From NCBI GenBank assembly GCA_023433705.1, contig JAEYUC010000073.1, positions 16,071-80,070 on the forward strand: a stretch of 64,000 nucleotides of DNA, written 5' to 3'. A program made the position numbers and the translations under genes. Positions 17,314 through 26,268 of the stretch are shown in pieces; position 1 is the stretch's first letter, and each line of letters opens with the position of its first letter. Source of the stretch: Pseudomonadota bacterium. Lineage in GTDB: Bacteria; Pseudomonadota; Gammaproteobacteria; Steroidobacterales; Steroidobacteraceae. The notes beneath the pieces were generated by a model, which saw only the letters and a program-made list of their open reading frames with translations, did not search any database and had not been told where the DNA came from.

Positions 17314-18684
17314 GTGAGTCGAAAAAATCCGCGGCAGGAAATGTCGCAAGCCCAGCGCCTGGCGGAGCGCGCCTTCGCCACCCTCGAACGATTCATCCGC
17401 ATCGAAGCCTTCAGCGGCATCGTGTTGCTGATCGCCGCCGTGGGTGCGCTGGCCTGGGCCAATTCGCCCTGGGCGCACGGTTACCACGCGCTCTGGCATA
17501 CGCCGTTCACGATCGGAATCGGCAGCTACCAGTTCACCGAGTCCCTGCATTTCCTGATCAACGACGGACTGATGACGATCTTCTTCCTGGTCGTCGGAAT
17601 GGAGATCCGCCGCGAGATCCATGAAGGCGCGTTGAGCAACCTGCGCCAGGCGGGATTGCCCGTGCTGGCGGCCGCGGGCGGGGTCGTCGTTCCCGCTCTG
17701 ATCTATGTGGCCCTGAATCTCGATCCGGTCCGGCTTCACGGCTGGGCCGTTCCGACGGCCACCGACATCGCGTTTGCCGTGGGAGTGCTCGCCCTGCTTG
17801 GCAAGGGAATTCCGGGGAACATCCGGGTGCTGCTGCTGGCGCTCGCCATCATCGACGACATCATCGCCGTCCTGATCATCGCGTTCTTCTACTCCGGCGG
17901 CCTCGACTACAGCGGCTTCGCGATCATGGCGCTGGGACTCGCGATGGTCCTCGGCCTGCAGAAGATCGGGATCGGCTCAGCGTATGCCTATGTACTGCCC
18001 GGCGCGATCGCCTGGATCGGATTGCTGAAGTCCGGCGCACATCCGACGCTTTCCGGCGTCGTCCTTGGTCTGATGACTCCGGTGGTATCGGCGCACATGC
18101 GCGAGCGGCCCGTCGAAATCCTGCGCCGCATCGCCAACGAAGTGTTCGGCCGCGAGGAGTTGGTCGACGCGCACCGGCACGAGCATTCCCTGAGAGAACT
18201 CAGGCTCGCGCAGCGTGAATTGCTGCCACCCGCCGTGCGCGTGCAGATGGCGCTGCATCCCTGGGTCGCGTTCGGAATCATGCCGATCTTCGCGCTGGCC
18301 AATGCCGGCGTGAGCCTGGGCGGCGTCGACCTATCTACCGGCGGGGCGCAGTGGGTACTGCTGGGAGTGGCGGTCGCGCTGGTGGTCGGCAAACCGCTCG
18401 GCGTCGTCAGCGTGAGCTGGCTCGCGGTGCGAGCCGGCCTTTGCCGCTTGCCGCCCGGCGTCAACTGGAGCGGGATCTGCCTCATGGGCCTGCTGGCCGG
18501 CATCGGATTCACGATGTCCATCTTCATCGCGATGCTCGCGTTCAGCGACGATAACCTGCTCGGCGCGGCGAAACTCGGCGTGCTGCTGGGATCGTTCGTC
18601 GCGGCGGTGCTGGGGCTCGGCTGGGGCGTCGTCCTCGCCAGGCGCCTGCGTTCGACGCCCGGCAATACTTCCGAAGGCACTTGA
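17314..18684 (+). CDS. nhaA: Na+/H+ antiporter NhaA
   Basis: A twelve-segment inner-membrane sodium/proton antiporter. The essential aspartate pair is visible in LAIIDDIIAVLIIAFFYSGG, with the discontinuous helix region PTATDIAFAVGVLALLG and the conserved GFTMSIFIAML near the end. I place the start at GTG 17314, which has AGGAG about 11 nt upstream; ATG 17341 and GTG 17248 are in-frame alternatives. The neighbouring genes do not suggest an operon. A second NhaA domain occurs in this window at 43843-45675, so the organism carries at least two paralogues. The 3' end is 22 nt from the convergent hutH stop. Confidence 0.92.
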   Translation: MSRKNPRQEMSQAQRLAERAFATLERFIRIEAFSGIVLLIAAVGALAWANSPWAHGYHALWHTPFTIGIGSYQFTESLHFLINDGLMTIFFLVVGMEIRREIHEGALSNLRQAGLPVLAAAGGVVVPALIYVALNLDPVRLHGWAVPTATDIAFAVGVLALLGKGIPGNIRVLLLALAIIDDIIAVLIIAFFYSGGLDYSGFAIMALGLAMVLGLQKIGIGSAYAYVLPGAIAWIGLLKSGAHPTLSGVVLGLMTPVVSAHMRERPVEILRRIANEVFGREELVDAHRHEHSLRELRLAQRELLPPAVRVQMALHPWVAFGIMPIFALANAGVSLGGVDLSTGGAQWVLLGVAVALVVGKPLGVVSVSWLAVRAGLCRLPPGVNWSGICLMGLLAGIGFTMSIFIAMLAFSDDNLLGAAKLGVLLGSFVAAVLGLGWGVVLARRLRSTPGNTSEGT

Positions 18685-18706
18685 CCGCCGGAAGGCGCCC
18701 GACCAA

Positions 18707-20215
18707 CTAGTCGAGAACCGGGCAGTGCGCGGCGATCACGCCGTCCTTCACCGCCTGGGTGATCGCCGCGATATCGGGAGCGAGATAACGATCGATGTCG
18801 TAGTGCGGCACACGCGCGCGGATTTCGCGCATCACGGCCTGCAATCTCACGGACGTCACCACCGGCGCGCGCAGGTCGACACCCTGCGCGGCGGCCAGCA
18901 ATTCGATGCCGAGTATCGTCGCCGTATTGTCGACGAGGTCGGAGAGCTTGCGCGCCGCGAACGTGGCCATCGAAACGTGATCCTCCTGGTTCGCGGAAGT
19001 CGGCAGCGAGTCCACGCTCGCCGGGTGCGCGAGTAGTTTGTTCTCGGAGGCGAGCGCGGCGGCGGTCACGTGCGCGATCATGAAGCCCGAATTCACGCCG
19101 CCATCCTTGACCAGAAATGGCGGCAGGCCCGACAACGTGGCGTCGATGAGCAGCGCGATGCGCCGCTCGGCCAATGCACCGATCTCCGCCACCGCCAGCG
19201 CGAGATTGTCCGCCGCGAATGCGACGGGTTCGGCGTGAAAGTTGCCGCCGGACAGGACTTCGCCGGTATCCGCGAATACGAGGGGATTGTCCGAAACGCC
19301 ATTCGCCTCGCGCAGCAACACGGCGCGCGCGGCCTCGATCTGGTCGAAACACGCGCCCATCACCTGCGGCTGACAGCGCAGTGAATACGGATCCTGCACC
19401 TTGCCGCAGTCGCGGTGACTCGAATTGATCGGGCTCTCCTCGAGCAGCTTGCGATACGCGGCCGCGACGGCGATCTGCCCGGGATGGCCGCGCAGCCCGT
19501 GGATGCGCGCATCGAAGGGACTCGCCGAGCCTTCCGCCGCGTCGACCGACAGGGCGCCCGCCACGATGCCCGTACGCAGCAGGTTGTCGATCGCGATGAG
19601 GTTACACACCGCGAGCGCGGTGGAGGTCTGCGTGCCGTTGAGCAGCGCGAGCCCCTCTTTGGCGGCGAGCGTGAGGCGGCCGAGCCCCGCGCGCTTCAAC
19701 CCGTCGTCTGCCGACAGGATCTCGCCGCGGCATTCGACTTCGCCCACGCCTAACAATACGGCCGCGAGGTGCGCGAGCGGCGCGAGATCTCCGCTCGCGC
19801 CGACCGAGCCTTTCGACGGCACGCGCGGCAGCACGTCGGCGTTGTAAAGCGCGAGCAGCGCGTCGACGAGCTCGCGCCGGACGCCAGAGAAACCCTGGGC
19901 GAGCGCGGCGATCTTGAGCGCCAGCATGAGCCGCACCACCGGCGCGGGCAGCGGATCGCCGACTCCGACCGCGTGGGACAACACGAGGTTGCGCTGCAGA
20001 AGTTCGAGCTGATCGTTCGGGATGTGGGTTTGCGCCAGACGGCCGAACCCGGTGTTGACGCCGTAGGCCGGCTCGCCGCGCGCCACGATTTGCGCCACGG
20101 CGGCAGAACCGCGGCCGATGGCGGCATAGGCGTCGGCCGTGACCGACAGCCGGACACCGCCGCATGACAAATCGCGCAATGTGGCGAAATTCAGGGAATT
20201 GCCGATCTCCAACAT
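18707..20215 (-). CDS. hutH: Histidine ammonia-lyase
   Basis: 502 residues; converts L-histidine to urocanate, first step of histidine degradation. The self-forming MIO cofactor triad is in GSVGASGDLAPLAH, with Ala-Ser-Gly at about residues 142-144 as in known HutH. Other family signatures are YGVNTGFGRLAQTHI and NGTQTSTALAV. The length is normal. The usual hutU, hutI and hutG neighbours are absent, so it is isolated here; a related aromatic-amino-acid lyase activity cannot be excluded, but the active-site context is HutH-like. ATG 20215 is chosen for MLEIGNSL; 18 nt more are open upstream. Confidence 0.88.
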   Translation of the reverse strand: MLEIGNSLNFATLRDLSCGGVRLSVTADAYAAIGRGSAAVAQIVARGEPAYGVNTGFGRLAQTHIPNDQLELLQRNLVLSHAVGVGDPLPAPVVRLMLALKIAALAQGFSGVRRELVDALLALYNADVLPRVPSKGSVGASGDLAPLAHLAAVLLGVGEVECRGEILSADDGLKRAGLGRLTLAAKEGLALLNGTQTSTALAVCNLIAIDNLLRTGIVAGALSVDAAEGSASPFDARIHGLRGHPGQIAVAAAYRKLLEESPINSSHRDCGKVQDPYSLRCQPQVMGACFDQIEAARAVLLREANGVSDNPLVFADTGEVLSGGNFHAEPVAFAADNLALAVAEIGALAERRIALLIDATLSGLPPFLVKDGGVNSGFMIAHVTAAALASENKLLAHPASVDSLPTSANQEDHVSMATFAARKLSDLVDNTATILGIELLAAAQGVDLRAPVVTSVRLQAVMREIRARVPHYDIDRYLAPDIAAITQAVKDGVIAAHCPVLD

Positions 20216-20299
20216 GCCGGCATGATGCCCCAACCCCGGTCTGAAGTGATCAGCACGAACCCGCTAGAATGCTTTCCTCTCCTCTGCCTGGTCCTCGCC

Positions 20300-22537
20300 A
20301 TGAGATTTCCGCGCCTGGTTGCCCCGGCGATTGTCTATGCCTTGATCGTTTCCCTGAGCGCCTGTAGCACACACATGAAACAAACTCCCGCCGCCGCAAT
20401 TTCGCCGCCCGGTTCGTCGGCCAGCTCCTCGGCAAGGCTGGTCGCCGACAAAACCGTCGCGACCGCCGCGCTGCAACCGCCCGTGGCGTCCAAGAGGCCG
20501 CATGCGGTCGAGTCCCCCAACGGCACGCGCACGGACGAGTACTACTGGCTGCGCGACGACTCGCGCGCGAATCCCGAGATGCTCGCGTACGTAAACGCCG
20601 AGAACACGTACGCCGACGCGATGCTTGCGCACACGAAGCCTCTGCAGGAAACGATATACAAGGAAATCGTCGGCCGCCTGCGCCAGGACGATGCGACCGT
20701 GCCGTACCTGATGAACGGCTACTGGTACTACAAGCGATTCGAAACCGGCGGCGAATACCCTATCTACGCGCGTCGCAAGGGCAGCAAGGATGCACCCGAG
20801 GAAATCCTGCTGAACCTCAACGAGCTCGCGAAGGGGCACGACTTCTACGAGGTCGGCGAAATCGCGATCAGCCCCGACAGCAACCTGCTCGCCTACGCGG
20901 TCGATACGATCGGCCGCCGCCAGTACGTCGTGCGGGTGCTGGATCTCACTACTCGCGAGGATCTGTCGATCGCGCTGTCGAACGTCGAGAACAACGTCAT
21001 CTGGGCGGGCGACAACAAGACGTTCTTCTACATCGAGAAGAATCCGGACACCTTGCTCGGCTTCCGGGTGCGCAGCCATCGCATCGACAGCCCCAACCTC
21101 AACGACGTCGCGGCGGATCCGGTCGTCTGGACGCAGGACGACGAGAGCTTCTACACGCAGCTCCTGCGCACCAAGGACGAGCAATTCCTGCTGATCCACA
21201 CGCAGAGCACCGTGTCGACCGAGGTCTGGTACGCGGATGCGAACAGCCCGGACCCCCGGTTCAGGCTGTTCCTGCCGCGCGAGCGCGACCACGAATACCA
21301 GGTCGAACACGCGAATGGCCGCTGGATCGTGCGCACCAACTGGCAGGCGAAGAACTTCCGGCTGGTCGAGGTGCCGCGCGGCGCCGAAGGCGATCGCACG
21401 AAGTGGCGCGACGTCGTCGCGCATCGCGACGATGCGTTCATCGACGCGTTCGACGTGTCGAAGAAGTTCCTGACCGTGGAGGAACACTCCGGCGGACTGC
21501 GCAAGTTGCGCATCCGGCCGTGGGAGCCGGGCAAGGCGGACGTGCTCGTGACGGCCGACGAGCCCAGCTACACGATGATGCTCGACGTGAACCGCGAGTT
21601 CGACAACGACACGCTGCGCTACACGTACACCTCGCTCGTGACGCCGCGCACCACGTACGACTATCACTTCAGCACCGGGGAACGCGAGCTGCTCAAGCGC
21701 GAGGCCGTGCTCGGCGGGTACGACCCGGCAAACTACTCGACCGAGTTCGCCACGGCGACGGCGCGCGACGGCACGAAGGTGCCGGTGTCCATCGTGTACC
21801 GCAAGGGCACGCCGCGCAACGGCACGGCGCCGCTGCTGCAGATCGGCTACGGCTCGTACGGTTCCTCGTACGATCCCGAGTTCAATTACATGCCCGCGTC
21901 GCTGCTCGATCGCGGTTTCGTCGTGGCCATCGCGCACATCCGCGGCGGCCAGGAGATGGGCCGCGCGTGGTACGAGAGCGGCAAGCTGCTCAACAAGAAG
22001 AACACGTTCACGGACTTCATCGACGTGACGCGCTGGCTGGTGGCCAACAAATACGCGGACCCCAGGCGCACGTTCGCCACCGGACGCTCCGCGGGCGGCC
22101 TGCTGATGGGCGCGATCGCGAACATGGCGCCGCGGGACTATCGCGGCATCGTGGCCGGCGTGCCCTTCGTCGACGTGGTCACGACGATGCTCGACGAGAG
22201 CATCCCGCTCACCACGAACGAGTTCGACGAGTGGGGCAATCCGAAAGAGAAGAAGTACTACGACTACATGCTTTCGTATTCGCCGTACGATCAGCTCAGT
22301 GCGCAGGATTATCCGGCGATGTACGTGCATTCGGGACTGTGGGACAGCCAGGTGCAATACTTCGAGCCGACCAAGTACGTCGCACGCTTGCGCGCGCGGC
22401 GCACGGGTGACAGCCTCATCGTGCTGCGCACGAACATGGAGGCCGGCCACGGCGGCAAATCCGGCAGGTTCCAGAAGTACCGCGAGTACGCGGAGCAGTA
22501 CGCCTTCATCCTCGACCAGGCCGGCATGAAGAAATAG
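20300..22537 (+). CDS. S9A prolyl oligopeptidase family serine peptidase (oligopeptidase B-like), lipoprotein
   Basis: 745 residues. The N terminus is a lipoprotein signal peptide (IVYALIVSLSACSTH, lipobox LSAC). A seven-bladed propeller (about 75-470) is followed by the alpha/beta-hydrolase domain. Catalytic Ser sits in GRSAGGLLMG (about 597), Asp in SGLWDSQVQYFEP (about 681) and His in MEAGHGGKSGRF (about 716). It cleaves short peptides after basic residues by family homology. Start ATG 20300 gives the signal peptide; an in-frame start at 20222 would bury it. The stop codon TAG lies inside a 26-nt repeat that recurs at 37390-37415. Confidence 0.9.
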   Translation: MRFPRLVAPAIVYALIVSLSACSTHMKQTPAAAISPPGSSASSSARLVADKTVATAALQPPVASKRPHAVESPNGTRTDEYYWLRDDSRANPEMLAYVNAENTYADAMLAHTKPLQETIYKEIVGRLRQDDATVPYLMNGYWYYKRFETGGEYPIYARRKGSKDAPEEILLNLNELAKGHDFYEVGEIAISPDSNLLAYAVDTIGRRQYVVRVLDLTTREDLSIALSNVENNVIWAGDNKTFFYIEKNPDTLLGFRVRSHRIDSPNLNDVAADPVVWTQDDESFYTQLLRTKDEQFLLIHTQSTVSTEVWYADANSPDPRFRLFLPRERDHEYQVEHANGRWIVRTNWQAKNFRLVEVPRGAEGDRTKWRDVVAHRDDAFIDAFDVSKKFLTVEEHSGGLRKLRIRPWEPGKADVLVTADEPSYTMMLDVNREFDNDTLRYTYTSLVTPRTTYDYHFSTGERELLKREAVLGGYDPANYSTEFATATARDGTKVPVSIVYRKGTPRNGTAPLLQIGYGSYGSSYDPEFNYMPASLLDRGFVVAIAHIRGGQEMGRAWYESGKLLNKKNTFTDFIDVTRWLVANKYADPRRTFATGRSAGGLLMGAIANMAPRDYRGIVAGVPFVDVVTTMLDESIPLTTNEFDEWGNPKEKKYYDYMLSYSPYDQLSAQDYPAMYVHSGLWDSQVQYFEPTKYVARLRARRTGDSLIVLRTNMEAGHGGKSGRFQKYREYAEQYAFILDQAGMKK

Positions 22538-22557
22538 GGACATTCCTCGTTTCCTGG
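22532..22557. repeat. 26-nt GGGACATTCC repeat, copy A
   Basis: A 26-nt sequence starting AAATAGGGACATTCCTCG. The same 26 nt occur perfectly, in inverse orientation, at 37390-37415, and with three mismatches at 27721-27746. In this copy and the 37.4 kb copy the AAATAG supplies Lys-stop to a gene. Here it is followed by AAAAAGGGGACAGACC. Confidence 0.85.
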
Positions 22558-22620
22558 AAAAAGGGGACAGACCTGACCTCCGCACCTCGCGCACTTCACT
22601 TCATCGCCTGCCTGGCCCTC

Positions 22621-23733
22621 GTGGCGCTCGCGGGCTGCGTCACGAAAAAGCCAGCGACGCCGGTCGCGCCCACCGCGCGCTTCGAGGCCATGAAGTGGTC
22701 GAAGCTGCCGGGCTGGAAAACCGACGACGCGCTCGCCGCGTGGCCCGCCCTGCTCTCCTCCTGCAGCATCATCGCGAAGCGGCCCGAGTGGGCCTCGTTC
22801 TGCGGCGCCGCCGTCGCGACGAGTCCCGCGGACGCGGAATTCGTGCGGTCGTTCATGGAGCAGCACCTGACGCCGTACCGCGTGTTGCGAGTCACGGGAC
22901 GCAAGAAGGAAACGACCGGGCTCGTGACCGGGTACTACGAGCCGCTGCTGCGCGGTTCGCGAGAGCGCACCGGCCAATACGCGACACCGCTGTACCGCCG
23001 CCCGGAAGACCTGCTCATCGTGGATCTGTCCGCGGTGATCCCCGAACTCAAGGGCAAGCGCGTGCGCGGCCGGCTCGACGGCAACAAGGTAGTGCCTTAC
23101 TACAGCCGAGCCGGCACACGCGAGGCCCCGGGCCTCGCAGGTCACGAAATCGTGTGGATAGACGATCCGCTCGATGCGTTCCTGCTCGAGGTGCAAGGCT
23201 CGGGTCGCGTGCAGCTCACGACGGGCGAGACCATCCGCCTGCAGTACGAAGACCAGAACGGCCACCCGTACCGCTCGATCGGCCGCTACCTGGTCGACCA
23301 GGGCGCGTTTCCGCTCGAAGAGGCGAACATGCCGGCCATCCGCCGGTGGCTCGTCGCGAATCCGGCGCGATTGAACGAGGTGCTCGACAGCAACCCGAGC
23401 GTGGTGTTCTTCAGGGAAGCACCGCTCGACGATCCGTCGATCGGCCCGAAAGGCGCGCAGGCCGTGCCGCTGACCGCGGGCCGCTCCATCGCGGTCGATC
23501 CGTCTTTCCTGCCGCTCGGCGCGCCGATGTTCCTGGCGACCACCGATCCGACCACCAAACTACCTCTGCGTCGACTCGTCGTGGCGCAGGACACGGGCGG
23601 GGCGATTCGCGGTCCAATCCGCGCGGACCTGTTCTTCGGGTTCGGGTCGTCCGCCGGCGAACAGGCGGGAACGATGAAGTACGACGGCGAGATGTGGGTT
23701 CTCTGGCCGAAGGACGCCGCTCCGCCCCGGTGA
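22621..23733 (+). CDS. mltA: Membrane-bound lytic murein transglycosylase A (MltA)
   Basis: Cleaves peptidoglycan glycan strands with 1,6-anhydro ring formation. The MltA domain shows TGYYEPLLRGSRER, GSGRVQLTTGETIRLQYEDQ and GHPYRSIGRYLVDQG, and the C-terminal 3D domain shows VAQDTGGAIRGPIRADLFFG with catalytic Asp. From GTG 22621 the protein is 370 residues, but this leaves only MALAGC before the lipobox Cys, too short for a signal peptide. The frame is open further upstream with no ATG, GTG or TTG; a CTG at 22573 behind AGGGGACAGAC would give LTSAPRALHFIACLALVALAGC, an ideal lipoprotein signal. The 5' end therefore looks altered by the repeat inserted upstream. Confidence 0.85.
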   Translation: MALAGCVTKKPATPVAPTARFEAMKWSKLPGWKTDDALAAWPALLSSCSIIAKRPEWASFCGAAVATSPADAEFVRSFMEQHLTPYRVLRVTGRKKETTGLVTGYYEPLLRGSRERTGQYATPLYRRPEDLLIVDLSAVIPELKGKRVRGRLDGNKVVPYYSRAGTREAPGLAGHEIVWIDDPLDAFLLEVQGSGRVQLTTGETIRLQYEDQNGHPYRSIGRYLVDQGAFPLEEANMPAIRRWLVANPARLNEVLDSNPSVVFFREAPLDDPSIGPKGAQAVPLTAGRSIAVDPSFLPLGAPMFLATTDPTTKLPLRRLVVAQDTGGAIRGPIRADLFFGFGSSAGEQAGTMKYDGEMWVLWPKDAAPPR

Positions 23734-23815
23734 CACGAGAATGCGGCACGGTCCTACCCGTGCCGGGCCGCGACGCTCGACTGAGGTCGGCGCGCGCGGC
23801 GAGTACGCTCGTCCG

Positions 23816-24559
23816 ATGCGTTACTCATTTCCCATCGCCTTGCTGCTGCTCGCGGCACTGACCGGCGCGTGCAGCGAACGCAAGTCCGGCTCGAACGTCG
23901 CGGCGCCCGGCGCCGAGGAAACCACGAAGACACGGCTGCTCGAGGCCGGCGCGAGCGCGATGCAGGACAAGGCGCCGCTCCAGTCGCTCGATGCGTACAT
24001 GAACGGCTTTCATTTCTACAGCGGCAACATGGCGGGCCAGATGGAGGCTCACCACTTCTGCGGTCACCTCAACGAAGACGTGATCCAGTGCGTCATCTAC
24101 GACGGCAACGACAAGAACGCGAAGATCATGGGCGTTGAATACATCGTGTCCGCGAAGCTGTTCGCGGGGTTGCCGGAGTCGGAGAAACGGCTGTGGCACA
24201 GCCACGTGCACGAAGTGCGCTCCGGGCAGCTGATCGCGCCTGGAATTCCCGAGATCGCCGAGCGCGAGTTCATGGAGAAGATCGCCGGCACCTATGGGAA
24301 GACCTGGCACACCTGGCACACGGACGAGAACCTCGCCCTGCCCCTCGGCACGCCGATGCTCATGATGGGCTTCACGGCGGATGGTCAGGTGAGCGAGGAC
24401 ATGGTCGCGGACCGCGACCGGCGCTTCCACGTGTCGAGCGCGGAGAAGCGCAAGAAGCGCGCCGACATCGCCTATCCACCCGTCGATCCGTCCGCCGATG
24501 CCTGGCAGAAAGGCGAAGTCGCGCAACTCGAACTGAAGATCGGGAAAATCGGGGACTGA
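23816..24559 (+). CDS. DUF1264 (OBAP-like) lipoprotein
   Basis: 247 residues. The lipoprotein signal ends in the lipobox LTGAC. The body is the DUF1264/oil-body-associated-protein domain: NGFHFYSGNMAGQMEAHHFC, ESEKRLWHSHVHEVRSGQL, GKTWHTWHTDENLALPLGTP. Several conserved His residues suggest metal binding, but no activity is known for bacterial members. The last codons (GKIGD-stop) are encoded by the left arm of the inverted repeat at 24542-24643, so the natural C terminus may have been replaced when the repeat arrived. Confidence 0.8.
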   Translation: MRYSFPIALLLLAALTGACSERKSGSNVAAPGAEETTKTRLLEAGASAMQDKAPLQSLDAYMNGFHFYSGNMAGQMEAHHFCGHLNEDVIQCVIYDGNDKNAKIMGVEYIVSAKLFAGLPESEKRLWHSHVHEVRSGQLIAPGIPEIAEREFMEKIAGTYGKTWHTWHTDENLALPLGTPMLMMGFTADGQVSEDMVADRDRRFHVSSAEKRKKRADIAYPPVDPSADAWQKGEVAQLELKIGKIGD

Positions 24560-24643
24560 TTTATTTATTGACGATAACCCACCAGTGCCGGGCGCCCCCT
24601 GAAGCGGTTATCGTCAATAAATAAATCTGTCCCCGATTTTCCC
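24542..24643. repeat. 38-bp inverted repeat, GGGGACA family, probable bidirectional terminator
   Basis: Left arm 24542-24579 and right arm 24606-24643 are reverse complements over 38 nt with one mismatch, spaced by 26 nt. The arms contain AAATCGGGGACA and TTTATTTATTGACGATAACC. It lies between two convergent genes, overlaps the stop codon of the DUF1264 gene and ends 1 nt before the stop of the ABC ATPase gene. A closely related element is at 27808-27909. Confidence 0.9.
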
Positions 24644-24644
24644 A

Positions 24645-25454
24645 CTACGCTGCTTCGACGTAGTGCGACTTCTTGTGCAGGAACTCCAGCACCGCCCCGC
24701 GGCTCGCGATGTACTCCGCGTCGGCGATCAGCTCCAGGCGATTCCGCGGACGCGGCAGTTCCACGTCGCGGATCTCGCCGATGTGCGCCGCCGGACCGTT
24801 CGTCATCATCACGATGCGGTCCGACAGCAGCACCGCCTCGTCGACGTCATGAGTGATCATGAGCACGGTGTTCCCGAGCTCCGCGTGGATCCTCATCACC
24901 TCTTCCTGCAGGTGCGCGCGCGTCAGCGCGTCGAGCGCGCCGAAAGGCTCGTCCAGCAGTAGCACCTTCGGGCTCATCGCGAGCGCGCGCGCGATGCCGA
25001 CGCGCTGCTTCATGCCGCCGGAGATCTCGCCCGGGCGCTTCTTCATCGCGTGCGTCATGTGCACGAGCTCGAGGTTGTGCAGCGTCCAGGCATGCCGCTC
25101 CGCCGAGGTTTTCTTGCCGGAGAAGATCTTGTCGACCGCGAGCCGCACGTTGTCGTACACCGTGAGCCACGGCAGCAGCGAGTGGTTCTGGAACACCACG
25201 GCGCGATCCGGCCCCGGCTCGTGCACCTCGCGTCCTTCGAGAAACACGTAGCCACTAGTCGCATCGGTCAGGCCCGCCACGATGTTGAGCAGCGTGGACT
25301 TGCCGCAACCCGAGTGACCGATGATCGAGATGTACTCGCCCTTCGCGACCTCGAGCGAGATGTCGCGCAGCACTTCGCTGCGCGCATCGCCCTTGCCGAA
25401 TGTCTTGCAGACGTGCTCTATCTTCAGATACTCCGCCGGCTTGTTCGCATTCAT
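24645..25454 (-). CDS. nrtD: Nitrate/taurine-type ABC transporter ATP-binding protein
   Basis: 269 residues. Walker A is GHSGCGKST, the ABC signature is EISGGMKQRVGIARAL, Walker B is VLLLDEPFGALD and the switch His is in LMITHDVDEA. It powers import through the adjacent permease and binding protein. The C-terminal extension after residue ~225 is short, so it is NrtD-like (or SsuB/TauB-like), not the NrtC fusion. Its ATG overlaps the stop of the permease gene by 4 nt. The gene ends beside the 38-bp inverted repeat. Confidence 0.87.
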   Translation of the reverse strand: MNANKPAEYLKIEHVCKTFGKGDARSEVLRDISLEVAKGEYISIIGHSGCGKSTLLNIVAGLTDATSGYVFLEGREVHEPGPDRAVVFQNHSLLPWLTVYDNVRLAVDKIFSGKKTSAERHAWTLHNLELVHMTHAMKKRPGEISGGMKQRVGIARALAMSPKVLLLDEPFGALDALTRAHLQEEVMRIHAELGNTVLMITHDVDEAVLLSDRIVMMTNGPAAHIGEIRDVELPRPRNRLELIADAEYIASRGAVLEFLHKKSHYVEAA

Positions 25455-26263
25455 ACGTTCACCGTCCCGCGTCCGATCAGTTTTCCGGAGAAGGCCACGA
25501 GGCGATCGAGCAGGAACCCGATGATGCCGACGTAGACCAGCGCGAGGATGATGTCGCTGATGAGCGAGCTGTTCCACGCGTCCCAGATGAAGAAGCCGAT
25601 ACCCACGCCGCCGATCAGCATCTCGGCAGCCACGATCGCGAGCCACGAGAGACCGATGCCGATGCGCAGGCCCGTGAAGATGTACGGCGCCGTCGCCGGC
25701 AGCATCACTTTCGTGAAGTACTCGAAGCCGTTGAGCCGCAGCACCTTCGACACGTTTCGATAGTCCTGCGGAATGTTCCGCACGCCCACCGCGGTGTTGA
25801 TGATGATCGGCCAGATCGCCGTGATGAAGATCACGAAGATGGCCGACGGCTGCCCGTCGCGAAATGCTGCGAGCGACAGCGGCAACCACGCGAGTGGCGG
25901 GATCGTGCGCAGCACCTGGAACAGCGGATCCAGTGCGCGCATGGCCCACGTGCTGCTGCCGATCAGCACGCCGAACGCGATGCCCAGCGTCGACGCCAGC
26001 AGATAGCCCAACCCGACGCGCTTGAGGCTCGCGTAAAGATGGTGGAACAACCCCTTGTCGATGCCGCCGTTGTCGTACAGCGGATTGACGATGAGCTCCC
26101 AGGTATCCGCCAGCACCTTGCTCGGCGGCGGAAGCGTGGCCGTCGGAGAGGCGCACAAGAGCTCCCAGACCACGCCGAGCAGCGCCAGCATGAGGATCGG
26201 CGGCAGGGTCACCGCCGCGAGGCTGACCGCGCGCGCACGGATCGCGCGCAGCCAGGACGGCAT
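25451..26263 (-). CDS. nrtB: Nitrate/taurine-type ABC transporter permease
   Basis: 270 residues with six membrane segments (LAAVTLPPILMLALLGVVWE; GYLLASTLGIAFGVLIGSST; PSAIFVIFITAIWPIIINTA; DIILALVYVGIIGFLLDRL). The EAA-type loop is LNGFEYFTKVMLPATAPYIF and a GIGFFIWDAWNSS motif follows, as in NrtB/SsuC permeases. The binding-protein gene stops 5 nt upstream and the ATPase gene overlaps downstream, so the three form one operon. Confidence 0.88.
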   Translation of the reverse strand: MPSWLRAIRARAVSLAAVTLPPILMLALLGVVWELLCASPTATLPPPSKVLADTWELIVNPLYDNGGIDKGLFHHLYASLKRVGLGYLLASTLGIAFGVLIGSSTWAMRALDPLFQVLRTIPPLAWLPLSLAAFRDGQPSAIFVIFITAIWPIIINTAVGVRNIPQDYRNVSKVLRLNGFEYFTKVMLPATAPYIFTGLRIGIGLSWLAIVAAEMLIGGVGIGFFIWDAWNSSLISDIILALVYVGIIGFLLDRLVAFSGKLIGRGTVNV

Positions 26264-26268
26264 CGGTT

